A DNA stretch of 64,000 nucleotides, taken from Curvibacter sp. CHRR-16 (lineage in GTDB: Bacteria; Pseudomonadota; Gammaproteobacteria; Burkholderiales; Burkholderiaceae_C). Position numbers and translations under genes: made by a program. Positions 26,599 to 35,369 of this stretch are shown here, piece after piece (within the stretch, counting starts at the first letter, position 1; every line of letters begins with the position of its first letter). The notes beneath the pieces were generated by a model. It did not search any database. It was not told the DNA's origin and was given only the letters and a program-made list of their open reading frames with translations. The DNA lies in contig NZ_JAHCSH010000002.1 of assembly GCF_018474005.1 (NCBI RefSeq), positions 62,001 to 126,000 of the forward strand. The letters are read 5' to 3'.

Positions 26599-28998
26599 AT
26601 GAACAAACCCACTCCAGCAGCTACTCGTAACAACGACTCGGCAAAAAGCACATCCCAATTGATGCTCCGCGGCCTCTTGGCCATTGGTGCCTCCGCAGTG
26701 GCAGCAGTAGTTGCAGCAGTGGTTTTGGTGGCCATAGCATTGGCTACGGCATTTCCAAATCTGCCAGATATTTCGGATCTATCGATATACCACCCCAAAT
26801 TACCGCTACGGATATTCTCATCAGAAGGTGATTTGATTGGCGAATTTGGCGAAGAAAGACGCAGCTTCACCCCCATCAAAGAAATGCCACAAAGCATGAT
26901 TGATGCCATTTTGGCTGTGGAAGATGCCCGTTTTTTTCAGCATGGTGGTGTTGACTATGTAGGCATGGTTCGTGCGGGCTTAGCCAATATTGGCAAAGCG
27001 AAAAGTCAAGGAGCATCCACCATCACCATGCAGGTAGCACGCAACGTCTACCTTTCCTCTGAAAAAACCCTCACACGTAAACTCTACGAAATACTGCTGA
27101 CACTCAAGCTAGAACACAGTTTAACAAAAGACCAGATTCTAGAAATTTACATGAATCAGATTTATCTTGGAAATAAATCGTATGGATTCTCTGCAGCAGC
27201 TGAAAATTACTTTGGAAAATCAATAAAAAATATCAGTATTGCCGAAGCAGCTATGCTGGCTGGACTGCCTAAAGCTCCATCCAAATACAATCCCATCGTT
27301 AATCCTGAGCGTGCACGTATTCGCCAGCAATACATTATTGATCGAATGCTCGAAAATGGCTTTATCACCTCCGAGCAAGCCACTGCTGCAAAAAAAGAAG
27401 AACTACACATTCGCACATCCGCCCAAAGTAGTCCTGTCCATGCAGAGTACGTGGCTGAAATGGTGCGGCAAATGATCATCGACCAGTACGGAGCTGAAGC
27501 CTACACGCGCGGTTTAGATGTCTACACAACCATATCGGCTCAAGATCAAAATGCTGCCTATAAAGCGTTGCGAAAAGGCATCATGGATTACGAGCGTCGG
27601 CAAGTTTACCGAGGACCTGAGAAATTCATCGATCTGCCGAACAATCCGAACGATCGCCAAGATGCGATTGATGATGTACTGGACGAGCACCCAGACAACG
27701 GAGAGATTTTGTCGGCAGTTGTGCTGGAAGCATCCAGCAAGCTTGTCAAAGTGGTTCGACAAAATGCCGAAACCATCGAGGTCACCGGTGATGGTTTGAA
27801 ACCTGTCACCTCAGGCCTCAGCGACAAAGCACCCGCCAACATCAAACTCCGTCCTGGAGCGGTCGTACGCATTCAAAAAAATCCCAAGGGCAGCTGGGAA
27901 CTAACCCAACTTCCAGAAGTGGAAGGTGCTTTTGTAGCCATGGATCCCCGCAATGGCGCAATCAAAGCCTTGGTAGGGGGTTTTGACTTTGCCAAAAACA
28001 AGTTCAACCATGTAACACAAGCTTGGCGTCAACCTGGTTCAAGCTTCAAACCCTTTATTTATTCCGCAGCGCTGGAAAAAGGCTTTGCCCCAGCCACGAT
28101 CGTTAATGACGCCCCCATCCATTTCGACTCTGGTACCACGGGCGGTGATAGCTGGGATCCCAAAAACTACGATGGCACTTACGATGGCCCCATCACCATC
28201 CGCCGAGGCTTGGCCAAATCGAAAAACATGATTTCCATTCGTGTACTCAATGCCATTACTCCGCAGTACGCCCAAGAATGGATTGGACGTTTTGGTTTTG
28301 ACCCAGTGAAGCATCCTCCCTACTTAACGATGGCACTGGGTGCAGGCTCGGTAACCCCCATGCAATTGGCCAGTGCTTACTCTGTGTTTGCCAACGGTGG
28401 CTACCGCATCAATCCATGGCTAATCAGCAAAATCACCGAGCAGCGGGGACGCACCTTGCTCTCGACCACACCACCCGATTTGGATGAAAGCATGCGTGCC
28501 ATTGACGCTCGCAATGCCTTTGTCATGTCATCGCTGTTGCAAGAGGTCGCCCGCTCCGGTACAGCGGCACGTGCCCAAGCCACTCTGAAACGCCCAGACA
28601 TATATGGAAAAACAGGCACAACCAACGACTCTATGGACGCGTGGTTTGCTGGTTTCCAACCTCAACTCACGGCAGTAACTTGGATTGGGTATGACACTCC
28701 CCGCAAACTCGGTGACCGTGAGACCGGTGGCGGCTTGAGTTTGCCGGTGTGGATCAGCTTCATGGAAACAGCTATCAAGGGCATTCCCGTCAGTGAACCT
28801 CCAGTGCCAGAAGGCGTGGTGCATGTCAACGGAGATTGGTTCTATGACGAATATGCCCAAGGCCAAGGCGTCACCAGTCTAGGACTGGGTGATGGAGGAG
28901 CCGAAAAAGCATCGGCCCCCTTGAGTCCACCAGCAGGCACGGGTACCCCGGCTGCGGGCGAAGAGAAGAAACAGATTCTCGACCTGTTCAAAAATTGA
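26599..28998 (+). CDS. mrcA: Penicillin-binding protein 1A
   Basis: Bifunctional class A PBP that polymerises and cross-links peptidoglycan. The 799-residue protein has one N-terminal transmembrane helix (residues about 28-50) and a GT51 transglycosylase domain with catalytic Glu108 in AVEDARFFQHGGVD and QGASTITMQVARN. An OB-like insertion is followed by a transpeptidase domain with Ser481-x-x-Lys484 (PGSSFKP), SKN near 542 and K671TGTT. A Gly/Ala/Pro-rich C-terminal tail follows. It is divergent from pilM, the classical neighbourhood of ponA/mrcA in many proteobacteria. Confidence 0.97.
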   Translation: MNKPTPAATRNNDSAKSTSQLMLRGLLAIGASAVAAVVAAVVLVAIALATAFPNLPDISDLSIYHPKLPLRIFSSEGDLIGEFGEERRSFTPIKEMPQSMIDAILAVEDARFFQHGGVDYVGMVRAGLANIGKAKSQGASTITMQVARNVYLSSEKTLTRKLYEILLTLKLEHSLTKDQILEIYMNQIYLGNKSYGFSAAAENYFGKSIKNISIAEAAMLAGLPKAPSKYNPIVNPERARIRQQYIIDRMLENGFITSEQATAAKKEELHIRTSAQSSPVHAEYVAEMVRQMIIDQYGAEAYTRGLDVYTTISAQDQNAAYKALRKGIMDYERRQVYRGPEKFIDLPNNPNDRQDAIDDVLDEHPDNGEILSAVVLEASSKLVKVVRQNAETIEVTGDGLKPVTSGLSDKAPANIKLRPGAVVRIQKNPKGSWELTQLPEVEGAFVAMDPRNGAIKALVGGFDFAKNKFNHVTQAWRQPGSSFKPFIYSAALEKGFAPATIVNDAPIHFDSGTTGGDSWDPKNYDGTYDGPITIRRGLAKSKNMISIRVLNAITPQYAQEWIGRFGFDPVKHPPYLTMALGAGSVTPMQLASAYSVFANGGYRINPWLISKITEQRGRTLLSTTPPDLDESMRAIDARNAFVMSSLLQEVARSGTAARAQATLKRPDIYGKTGTTNDSMDAWFAGFQPQLTAVTWIGYDTPRKLGDRETGGGLSLPVWISFMETAIKGIPVSEPPVPEGVVHVNGDWFYDEYAQGQGVTSLGLGDGGAEKASAPLSPPAGTGTPAAGEEKKQILDLFKN

Positions 28999-29328
28999 TC
29001 ACGCAAAGCGCAGCGCTTGGCCACTTTGCTGGCTGGCCTGCGCAGACAAAGCGGCAAAAAAAGCCTCTCCCGTCTTGCTGTCATGCCATGCACCATCTGC
29101 CCAGCGAAAATGCTGACCTGCTGCTTTAGAAGCCATCCAGACCTCATGCAATGGTGGTTGTAAATTGATCACGATTTGCGAACGGTTGGCAAACACCACC
29201 GTCAACATATTGCCAACGCGCTGCACATCCAAGTCCAGATCATCAACGGTTTCACTCAATGCATCGCATTGTGTTTCTACTGAGCGCAGCAAGGCCTCGG
29301 CTTTGTCCCAAAATTCGGTATCTGTCAT
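28999..29328 (-). CDS. cyaY: Frataxin-like iron-sulfur protein CyaY
   Basis: Iron-binding regulator of Isc iron-sulfur assembly. The 109-residue product begins MTDTEFWDKAEALLRSVE and has the acidic first helix with TVDDLDLDVQRVGNMLTVVF, then NRSQIVINLQPPLHEVWMAS and the HFRWADGAWHDSKTGEAFF block, all canonical. I chose the ATG at 29328, with GGAG eight bases upstream; an ATG two codons earlier is possible. Its stop abuts that of mrcA (convergent). It is divergent from lptM with only 31 bases between start codons. Confidence 0.95.
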   Translation of the reverse strand: MTDTEFWDKAEALLRSVETQCDALSETVDDLDLDVQRVGNMLTVVFANRSQIVINLQPPLHEVWMASKAAGQHFRWADGAWHDSKTGEAFFAALSAQASQQSGQALRFA

Positions 29329-29359
29329 TTCCATCACTCCACAACTCAAAGGTCGCCGT

Positions 29360-29479
29360 ATGCACAAACTGTTATTGCTCAGCGCAACCCTGATTGCCCT
29401 CCTGCTCAGTGCCTGTGGGCAAACCGGGGCGCTGTACCTGCCACAAAAGAACAGCCAGCAAAGCAGCACGAAACCCTAA
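29360..29479 (+). CDS. lptM: LptM-type small lipoprotein (YifL-like)
   Basis: A 39-residue lipoprotein precursor: MHKLLLLSATLIALLLSACG with lipidated Cys19, followed by the diagnostic GQTGALYLP and a short polar tail. LptM assists disulfide maturation of the LptDE translocon in E. coli. An AAAGG lies seven to eight bases upstream of the ATG. In many Burkholderiales lysA follows; here a convergent ccsB gene follows after 3 bases, so lysA is not linked. Confidence 0.85.
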   Translation: MHKLLLLSATLIALLLSACGQTGALYLPQKNSQQSSTKP

Positions 29480-29482
29480 AGC

Positions 29483-30808
29483 TTACAGAGTTCCGTAGCT
29501 GTGCAGTCCAGATAGGAACATATTGACCCCAATAAAAGCAAAGGTAGTCACCACCAAACCAACCAAGGCCCACCAAGCAGCCACCACGCCACGCAAGCCG
29601 CGCATCAGGCGCATGTGCAGCCATGCAGCGTAGTTGAGCCACACAATCAACGCCCATGTTTCCTTAGGATCCCAGCTCCAATAACCGCCCCACGCTTCGG
29701 CGGCCCACAGCGCCCCCAGCACGGTGGCGATGGTGAAAAATGCAAAACCAACCGAAATGGCCTTGTACATCACGTCATCGAGCACCTCCAGCGCAGGCAA
29801 ACGATCTGCTATCGTGCGACGCCCTGCCAACACACCCGCAACCACCAGTGCAACGACTCCAAAATAGACAGCCCAGTAGGCTGACACGCCAATGCTGGCC
29901 CCTTTGCGAAACACCACAGGCTCAAAACACAAAACAACCCCCAGCAGCCACAAGGGCAGCAAACGCCACCAACGCGTCTCACTGGCTTGGATCTTGATCA
30001 GATAGGCAAACGCCACCATTGATGCCAAGGCAAACGTACCGTAACCGATGAAGTTGGCAGGCACATGCAATTTCATCCACCAACTCTGCAGAGCTGGCAC
30101 CAAAGGCTGAATCTCTTGCGCACCACGTACCACGGTGTACCAGAGCAAAAAGCCCACCGCAGCACTCACCACCAGCATGACGAACGCACCCAAGCTGTAG
30201 CTGCGGTACTGGGCTTCGTAGTACAGATAGAACAAGGCGGTCATCCAGCAAAAAAGTACGAAGACCTCGTACAAATTGCTAACTGGGATATGGCCTATAT
30301 CGGCACCGATGAGGTAGCTCTCATACCAACGCACCATGGTTCCCACAAGCGCCATAAAGACAGCCAACCAAACTAGGAAAGACGCAGTCTTGAACAAGCC
30401 CAGTCCTTTTTCAGCCAAGAAAAGCGCCGACCAGTAGAACAAAGTCGCTACAAAAAAGAGCAAGCACATCCACAAAATGGCCGATTGGCTGGAGAGGAAA
30501 TACTTGAGCCCAAACACGGTATCGGCTTTGGCAATGTCCCCACCATACAAGGCAATAGCCAACCCACTGAAGACAGCTACCAGCACCAGGAGTTGCTGCA
30601 AAGGGCGCCAAAACCAGCCCAAAGCGACCAGAGCCGGTGCACTCAAACAAAAAATACCCAGCTCATAGCCATCCATTCCACGGTGGTAGTGCACCCCGCC
30701 CCAAACTGCCAAGGCCAACACCGCCAGCGCAAACAACCAATCCTGCACGGAACGCTGACCCCGGCGCGCTTGCACAGGCAGATTCAAAGCAATTTCAGTA
30801 TCAGGCAT
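29483..30808 (-). CDS. ccsB: Cytochrome c biogenesis protein CcsB (CcsA/ResC family)
   Basis: Heme-handling membrane subunit of system II cytochrome c maturation, delivering heme to apocytochromes in the periplasm. The 441-residue protein begins MPDTEIALNLPVQ and has many transmembrane segments. The WWD-type heme-binding motif is AEAWGGYWSWDPKETWALIVWLNYAAWLH; conserved histidines include those in GADIGHIPVSNLYE, MKLHVPANFIGYG and the C-terminal SGLHSYG. I start at 30808, with AAGGAG six bases upstream and an 8-base overlap with resB. Pairing with ResB is standard. Confidence 0.94.
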   Translation of the reverse strand: MPDTEIALNLPVQARRGQRSVQDWLFALAVLALAVWGGVHYHRGMDGYELGIFCLSAPALVALGWFWRPLQQLLVLVAVFSGLAIALYGGDIAKADTVFGLKYFLSSQSAILWMCLLFFVATLFYWSALFLAEKGLGLFKTASFLVWLAVFMALVGTMVRWYESYLIGADIGHIPVSNLYEVFVLFCWMTALFYLYYEAQYRSYSLGAFVMLVVSAAVGFLLWYTVVRGAQEIQPLVPALQSWWMKLHVPANFIGYGTFALASMVAFAYLIKIQASETRWWRLLPLWLLGVVLCFEPVVFRKGASIGVSAYWAVYFGVVALVVAGVLAGRRTIADRLPALEVLDDVMYKAISVGFAFFTIATVLGALWAAEAWGGYWSWDPKETWALIVWLNYAAWLHMRLMRGLRGVVAAWWALVGLVVTTFAFIGVNMFLSGLHSYGTL

Positions 30809-32939
30809 TTCGCACTCCTTCCATGGCTTGTACAGCCTCGACCCAATGGGCAAACTCATGATCTGCCCCCATTGTTTTGCGGTTGCTGGAATAGGCCAGC
30901 AAAACCTGCCCATCAGCCCCAGCCCACAGCCACAAACGCCGCTCGCGCACATAGAGCATGGCAAACACACCGACAATGAGCAGTGCACAACCGATATATA
31001 CCACCCACTTGCCGGGTGAGCGGGTTACTTGGAACACGCTGGCTTGCACCTGTTGAAAGTCTTGCAGAACCAGTACAAACGGCGCTTGATAGACCGGCAC
31101 ATCACTCAGAGCCAAAACGGCTTGGGTCATATAAGCCTGCGTGCGTTCATCTGCCAAAGGCAGGGTTGCTTGGTGTGCTTTCTCCAGTGCCAGCTGCTGC
31201 AGCTCAAACACCACACCGTTAAGGATGCGAATCAACACATCACCCGCTTTGTTGCGCTCGGCCTGGGGCACGTTGTGTTCAATGAAGTCCGACACCGCTT
31301 GCAAACCAGCCGTTCCGGCAGGTGCACCCTCCCCTGCAAACAAGGCCAACACTTTGCTGGCCGATTCACCAAGCTGTGCTTGCACGCTTGCTTTTTGGCT
31401 CTCCAGTGCTTTGTGCACATAACGTTGCACGGCTTGGCTACGCAAAGCGGGGTTATTTATGGCCGCATGCAAGCGCCAAAAACTGTCCATACTGCCTGCA
31501 GCATCGGTAGGTACACGCAGATAGCGAAAACCCTCCTGCTCTGAGGTTCGCATGCCAAACAAATACACCGGCACGGTGCCATCATCCAATTGCACCGGGG
31601 CCATATAGTTTTGAAACTCCCGTGCTTGGCCTAATCCATCACGCAGTTTGTAAGTCACACTGGGGCCCAGATTGCGCAACTGCTTATCGCTTTTGCGGCT
31701 TGCAGCGCCCAACTGATCCTGCAGCGTCTCTATGGCATGCTGAGAGTCATTGGCAGCCTTGGGATCTTCGCCCAAACGCTCTACATTGATAACGCGCAGA
31801 TCGGTGTACTCCACCGTCAACTCGTCAGAGACGCGCGTACTAGCACCTACCCGCCCTTGCAACGCAAACGGCGCGCTACGCCCATCCAAAGGAATGGCCT
31901 GCAACTGCAATGAAGAGCCGCCATCCTCAAAACTGCTTTGGTAAATCTGTACCCCGTTGTAGTCGAAAGGATGATTCACCTCCACCCGGGCAGGAATGGT
32001 TTTTCCACCATCGTGGATAAGGATGTCACTGGCAAACAACTTGGGCATGCCCGTGCTGTAGTAGTCCACTTGGAATTTTTTGAGCTCCACCGCAAAGGGT
32101 AAATCCTGCAGCAACACTCCGTCTTTTTGAGCCAGCACGGCAGTACCCGATTGGGTGTTCTCCGCCACTACCAAATTACCACGGTAAGTAGGATTCCACA
32201 GTGGCAAACGGTGCTGCTGGGGTACATCGGCCACAAAGCCGCCGCCACGGTAAGGCGTCTTGCCAGCCAACAGAGTTTGCGCTCGGATCACCAAATCGCT
32301 GTCGAGCAAGCCCCCCACACAAACCATGATGATGGCCCCGTGTGCAGCCACATATCCCCACTTGTTGAGGCCACCTTTTTTGGCCGCCAGCAAGTAACCG
32401 CTTGGCACACCGTGAGCCGCAGTTTGCGTCTCTCGCTCTACACCTGCGCGCTGCTGGGCTTTGAACTGCCAACCTTGGGCCTGCAGACGTTGCGCCAACG
32501 ACTGCACCATTTGGTACGCAGCCTGGTCACTGGAGTTCACCACATGGGTTTCATAGCGGTGGCCAAAAGCCCGCAAACTTTGCAGACGGATATGCTCTTT
32601 GTAAGAGCGAGCATCGCGCAAGAACTTAGGGGTATTGCGCCACAAACACAAACCGGTGCTGAGTACCAAAAAACCCAAAATCAGCAAAAACCACCAGGAA
32701 CTGTAAATGCTATACAGGCTCAGGGTGTCAAACACCTCGGCCCAAAATGGCCCGAACTGGTTGATGTAATTAGGCATAGGCTCGTGTTGCTTGATGAGCG
32801 TGCCCACCACCGATGCAATGCAAATCAAGGTTAGCAACGCCACAGCAAAACGCATCGACGACAGCAATGGAGACACACTACGCCAGGCAGCGCGAGGGCG
32901 CTCCAACCAGCCAGACGAATCAGAAGAGACAAAAGACAT
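30801..32939 (-). CDS. resB: Cytochrome c biogenesis protein ResB
   Basis: Partner of CcsB in system II cytochrome c maturation; keeps apocytochrome thiols reduced and passes heme. The roughly 712-residue protein has a ResB-type N-terminal membrane region (SMRFAVALLTLICIASVVGTLIKQHEP, then SWWFLLILGFLVLSTGLCLWR), a third helix (WGYVAAHGAIIMVCVGGLL), a large periplasmic domain with YNGVQIYQSSFEDGGSSL, and a last helix, GKWVVYIGCALLIVGVFAMLYV. Start could be 32939 (chosen) or 32951. The cytochrome c4 gene upstream is a likely client. Confidence 0.93.
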   Translation of the reverse strand: MSFVSSDSSGWLERPRAAWRSVSPLLSSMRFAVALLTLICIASVVGTLIKQHEPMPNYINQFGPFWAEVFDTLSLYSIYSSWWFLLILGFLVLSTGLCLWRNTPKFLRDARSYKEHIRLQSLRAFGHRYETHVVNSSDQAAYQMVQSLAQRLQAQGWQFKAQQRAGVERETQTAAHGVPSGYLLAAKKGGLNKWGYVAAHGAIIMVCVGGLLDSDLVIRAQTLLAGKTPYRGGGFVADVPQQHRLPLWNPTYRGNLVVAENTQSGTAVLAQKDGVLLQDLPFAVELKKFQVDYYSTGMPKLFASDILIHDGGKTIPARVEVNHPFDYNGVQIYQSSFEDGGSSLQLQAIPLDGRSAPFALQGRVGASTRVSDELTVEYTDLRVINVERLGEDPKAANDSQHAIETLQDQLGAASRKSDKQLRNLGPSVTYKLRDGLGQAREFQNYMAPVQLDDGTVPVYLFGMRTSEQEGFRYLRVPTDAAGSMDSFWRLHAAINNPALRSQAVQRYVHKALESQKASVQAQLGESASKVLALFAGEGAPAGTAGLQAVSDFIEHNVPQAERNKAGDVLIRILNGVVFELQQLALEKAHQATLPLADERTQAYMTQAVLALSDVPVYQAPFVLVLQDFQQVQASVFQVTRSPGKWVVYIGCALLIVGVFAMLYVRERRLWLWAGADGQVLLAYSSNRKTMGADHEFAHWVEAVQAMEGVRNA

Positions 32940-32979
32940 CAACACAACCAATCAGAAACCACACGCCAAGCATCCGCAT

Positions 32980-33015
32980 AAAAAAAGCGGAGCTGCCCCC
33001 AAGAAGCCGCCCCGC
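32980..33015 (-). terminator. Intrinsic terminator downstream of cytochrome c4
   Basis: On the minus strand GCGGGGC (33015-33009) pairs with GCTCCGC (32993-32987, one G-U pair) and is followed immediately by seven Ts (32986-32980). It would end the cytochrome c4 transcript 44 bases beyond its stop, leaving resB to its own promoter. A second inverted repeat upstream (32999-33008 with 33040-33049) could compete with it. Confidence 0.65.
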
Positions 33016-33058
33016 CTACTCGCCCAGAAGCCAGCACACGGCTTCTTGGCTGAGTCTC

Positions 33059-33688
33059 TCAATGCAAGCCAGCAATATAGTCTGCCACGGCTTTGATTTC
33101 TTTATCGTTCATCTTGGCTGCAACACCGCTCATTTGGGGGCTGTTGCTGCGCCCCCCATCGCGGAAGGCCTGCAACTGCGCAGTGGTGTATTCGGCATAC
33201 TGGCCACTCAAGCGTGGATATTGGGCAGGAATACCCGCACCCGTTGGGCTGTGGCAGCCAGCGCAAGCGGGCACTTGGCGATCAGCAATGCCGCCACGGT
33301 AAATGCGCTCGCCCAAGCGCACCAAGTCCTTGTCTTTGGCAGCACCGGGCTTGGCAGGCTTGTTCGTGACCCAATAGGCGATATTGCGCATGTCCTCATC
33401 ACTCAAGGCCGTCGCCATAGGGGCCATGACTATGTTTTGGCGTTTACCAGACTTGAACTCCTGCAACTGTTTAACGATGTATTCAGGGTGCTGCTGTGCC
33501 AGCTTGGGGAAAGTGGGGCCGGTGCTATTGGCATCGGCTGCGTGACAGCCCACACAAATTGCCGTGTAACTGGCTTCCCCTTTGGCCAAATCGGGTTGCT
33601 TAGCGGGTGCAGCCACCTCACCAGCCCACGCCGACAGGGAAGAACCCACCACGAGAGACACCAACAGCCAGTGCGCAAAAGTCTTCAT
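33059..33688 (-). CDS. Diheme cytochrome c4
   Basis: Periplasmic diheme electron carrier, normally donating to terminal oxidases. The 209-residue precursor has a signal peptide (KTFAHWLLVSLVVGSSLSAWA) and two class I cytochrome domains, with heme sites C45VGCH49 and C141AGCH145 and axial Met candidates in IVMAPMATAL and SPQMSGVA. The two-domain layout and AQYPRLSGQYAEYTTAQLQAFRDG match c4. I start at 33688; upstream in-frame sequence lacks a leader. It is divergent from engB. Confidence 0.93.
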   Translation of the reverse strand: MKTFAHWLLVSLVVGSSLSAWAGEVAAPAKQPDLAKGEASYTAICVGCHAADANSTGPTFPKLAQQHPEYIVKQLQEFKSGKRQNIVMAPMATALSDEDMRNIAYWVTNKPAKPGAAKDKDLVRLGERIYRGGIADRQVPACAGCHSPTGAGIPAQYPRLSGQYAEYTTAQLQAFRDGGRSNSPQMSGVAAKMNDKEIKAVADYIAGLH

Positions 33689-33855
33689 ACAAGCATCCAC
33701 CCAAGGAAAACGAAGCCAAAACGAGGGCCATTGTAGGGAGCCAGCCCGTGCACACACTTGATCTAAGGCAAGCTTTGCTGCCACAAGTCGGCACGGTACG
33801 TGCCATCCCATTGGAGGGCCTAGCGCCTACAATGCAGGCCCCGCTTAAGGCCTGT

Positions 33856-34503
33856 ATGACCACCCCTGCTTCCAAAACCCCCGCCCAATTGGCCACTGCC
33901 TGGCTGCACACCGCGCGCTTTATGACCACTGCGCCGCAGTTGCATTTCCTGCCAGAACACGATGTGCCCGAAATCGCCTTCGTGGGCCGCTCCAATGCGG
34001 GGAAATCCACCTGCATCAACACCTTGACGCAGCAAAAGCAACTGGCCTTCGCTTCCAAAAAACCCGGACGTACACAGCACATCAACCTGTTTTCCTTGGG
34101 CAAACAAGGCGTCACCGATGCCGTACTGACCGACCTGCCCGGCTATGGCTACGCCGCCGTACCCCAGCAGGACAAAATTCGTTGGCAACAAGTCATGGCC
34201 AACTACTTGGTCAGCCGCAAAAACCTGCAAGGCATCGTGCTGCTGTGCGACCCCCGCTTGGGACTGACCGAACTGGACGAAATGCTGCTGGACATCATCC
34301 GTCCACGGGTGGAGGAGGGCCTGAAGTTTTTGGTATTGCTAACCAAAGCAGACAAACTGACCCGCGCGGAAGCACAAAAAGTGCTGTCCATCACCAAGCT
34401 GCAAGCAGGTGGCGGTGAAGTACGCTTATTCTCGGCCACCAAGCGCATCGGTATTGAAGAAGTATCTGAAATGCTCTGGCACTGGGCCCACCCGGATCAA
34501 TAA
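33856..34503 (+). CDS. engB: Ribosome biogenesis GTPase EngB (YihA/YsxC)
   Basis: TRAFAC-class GTPase needed for 50S ribosomal subunit assembly. The 215-residue protein has G1 GRSNAGKST at residues 44-52, G2 PGRTQHIN, G3 DLPGYGYA, G4 TKADKL and G5 SATKRIG. I start at 33856 (MTTPASKTPAQLATAW), with AAGG upstream; a longer frame from 33607 would run through the cytochrome c4 5' end. Its end overlaps the convergent acyltransferase gene by 7 bases. EngB next to cytochrome c4 is a common pairing. Confidence 0.96.
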   Translation: MTTPASKTPAQLATAWLHTARFMTTAPQLHFLPEHDVPEIAFVGRSNAGKSTCINTLTQQKQLAFASKKPGRTQHINLFSLGKQGVTDAVLTDLPGYGYAAVPQQDKIRWQQVMANYLVSRKNLQGIVLLCDPRLGLTELDEMLLDIIRPRVEEGLKFLVLLTKADKLTRAEAQKVLSITKLQAGGGEVRLFSATKRIGIEEVSEMLWHWAHPDQ

Positions 34504-35366
34504 GGTGCTTCGCCTGCCCCTGGCGGGCGGTCTTTGAAGCGTTTGTGCACCCAGTAGTACTGGGCTGGCATGGCGTTAATCCATTGCTCCAAACGCTGAT
34601 TCATGGCGCAGGTATCTGCCTCCAAATCACCTGTAGGGTAGTCCTTCCACGCGGGCAACACCTCGACCGTGTAGCCCGCTGAGGTAAGCCGGGTCACTAC
34701 TGGCACCACCTGTGCCTTGCCCAAACGGGCAAAACGTGGCAACGATGGCACCGTGGCAGCGGGCACGCCATAAAACGGCACAAACAGCGATTCGTGCGGG
34801 CCAAAGTTCATGTCGGGCAACAAATACAGCACACCACCGCTGCGCAGACTGGCGATGATGTCCTTCACCCCGTCGATGCGACCAAACAAACGCGGTGTAC
34901 CAAAACGCTGGCGCCCCTGCAAAATCCACTCGTCCATTACTTTGTTGGCTTGGTCGGTATAGATGGTGCAAAACTGGCGTGACACCCCTTGCGTCAAGGC
35001 CGTCCAACCGACATCCAAGCCCATGAAGTGCGGGGCAAACAGCACCGTGGGCTGCTCACCTTGCAAAGCGTCTAGTGCACCCGTCAATTGCACCCGCCGT
35101 GCAATGCGCGCTGGGCTGGCATGCCAAAGCCATCCGCGATCCAACCACGCTTGCGCAAAATACACAAAACACTGCTGCGCGATGCGTCTGTGCTGCGCTT
35201 GTGTCCAGTCTGGGAAGCACCAGCGCAAATTGGTCATGACCACATGGCGACGCGAAACAATCACTCCATACAGCAGCCAGCCTAAGCACCAACCCAACGC
35301 CCGCAGCAGCGGCAAAGGCAGATACCCGAGGGCACGCAACACCCACAACACACAATAGCTGGCCAT
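34497..35366 (-). CDS. LpxL/HtrB-type lipid A acyltransferase (HX4D)
   Basis: A 289-residue inner-membrane acyltransferase of the late lipid A acylation family, transferring a secondary acyl chain. After an N-terminal hydrophobic anchor (YLPLPLLRALGWCLGWLLYGVIV), the catalytic motif is FAPHFMGLD (His-x4-Asp); the later blocks LRSGGVLYLLPDMNFGPHESLFVPFYG and PAQYYWVHKRFKDRP are typical. It lies 3 bases after a paralogous gene in the same direction. Which of the two adds which chain cannot be read from sequence. Confidence 0.9.
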   Translation of the reverse strand: MASYCVLWVLRALGYLPLPLLRALGWCLGWLLYGVIVSRRHVVMTNLRWCFPDWTQAQHRRIAQQCFVYFAQAWLDRGWLWHASPARIARRVQLTGALDALQGEQPTVLFAPHFMGLDVGWTALTQGVSRQFCTIYTDQANKVMDEWILQGRQRFGTPRLFGRIDGVKDIIASLRSGGVLYLLPDMNFGPHESLFVPFYGVPAATVPSLPRFARLGKAQVVPVVTRLTSAGYTVEVLPAWKDYPTGDLEADTCAMNQRLEQWINAMPAQYYWVHKRFKDRPPGAGEAPY

Positions 35367-35369
35367 GGT

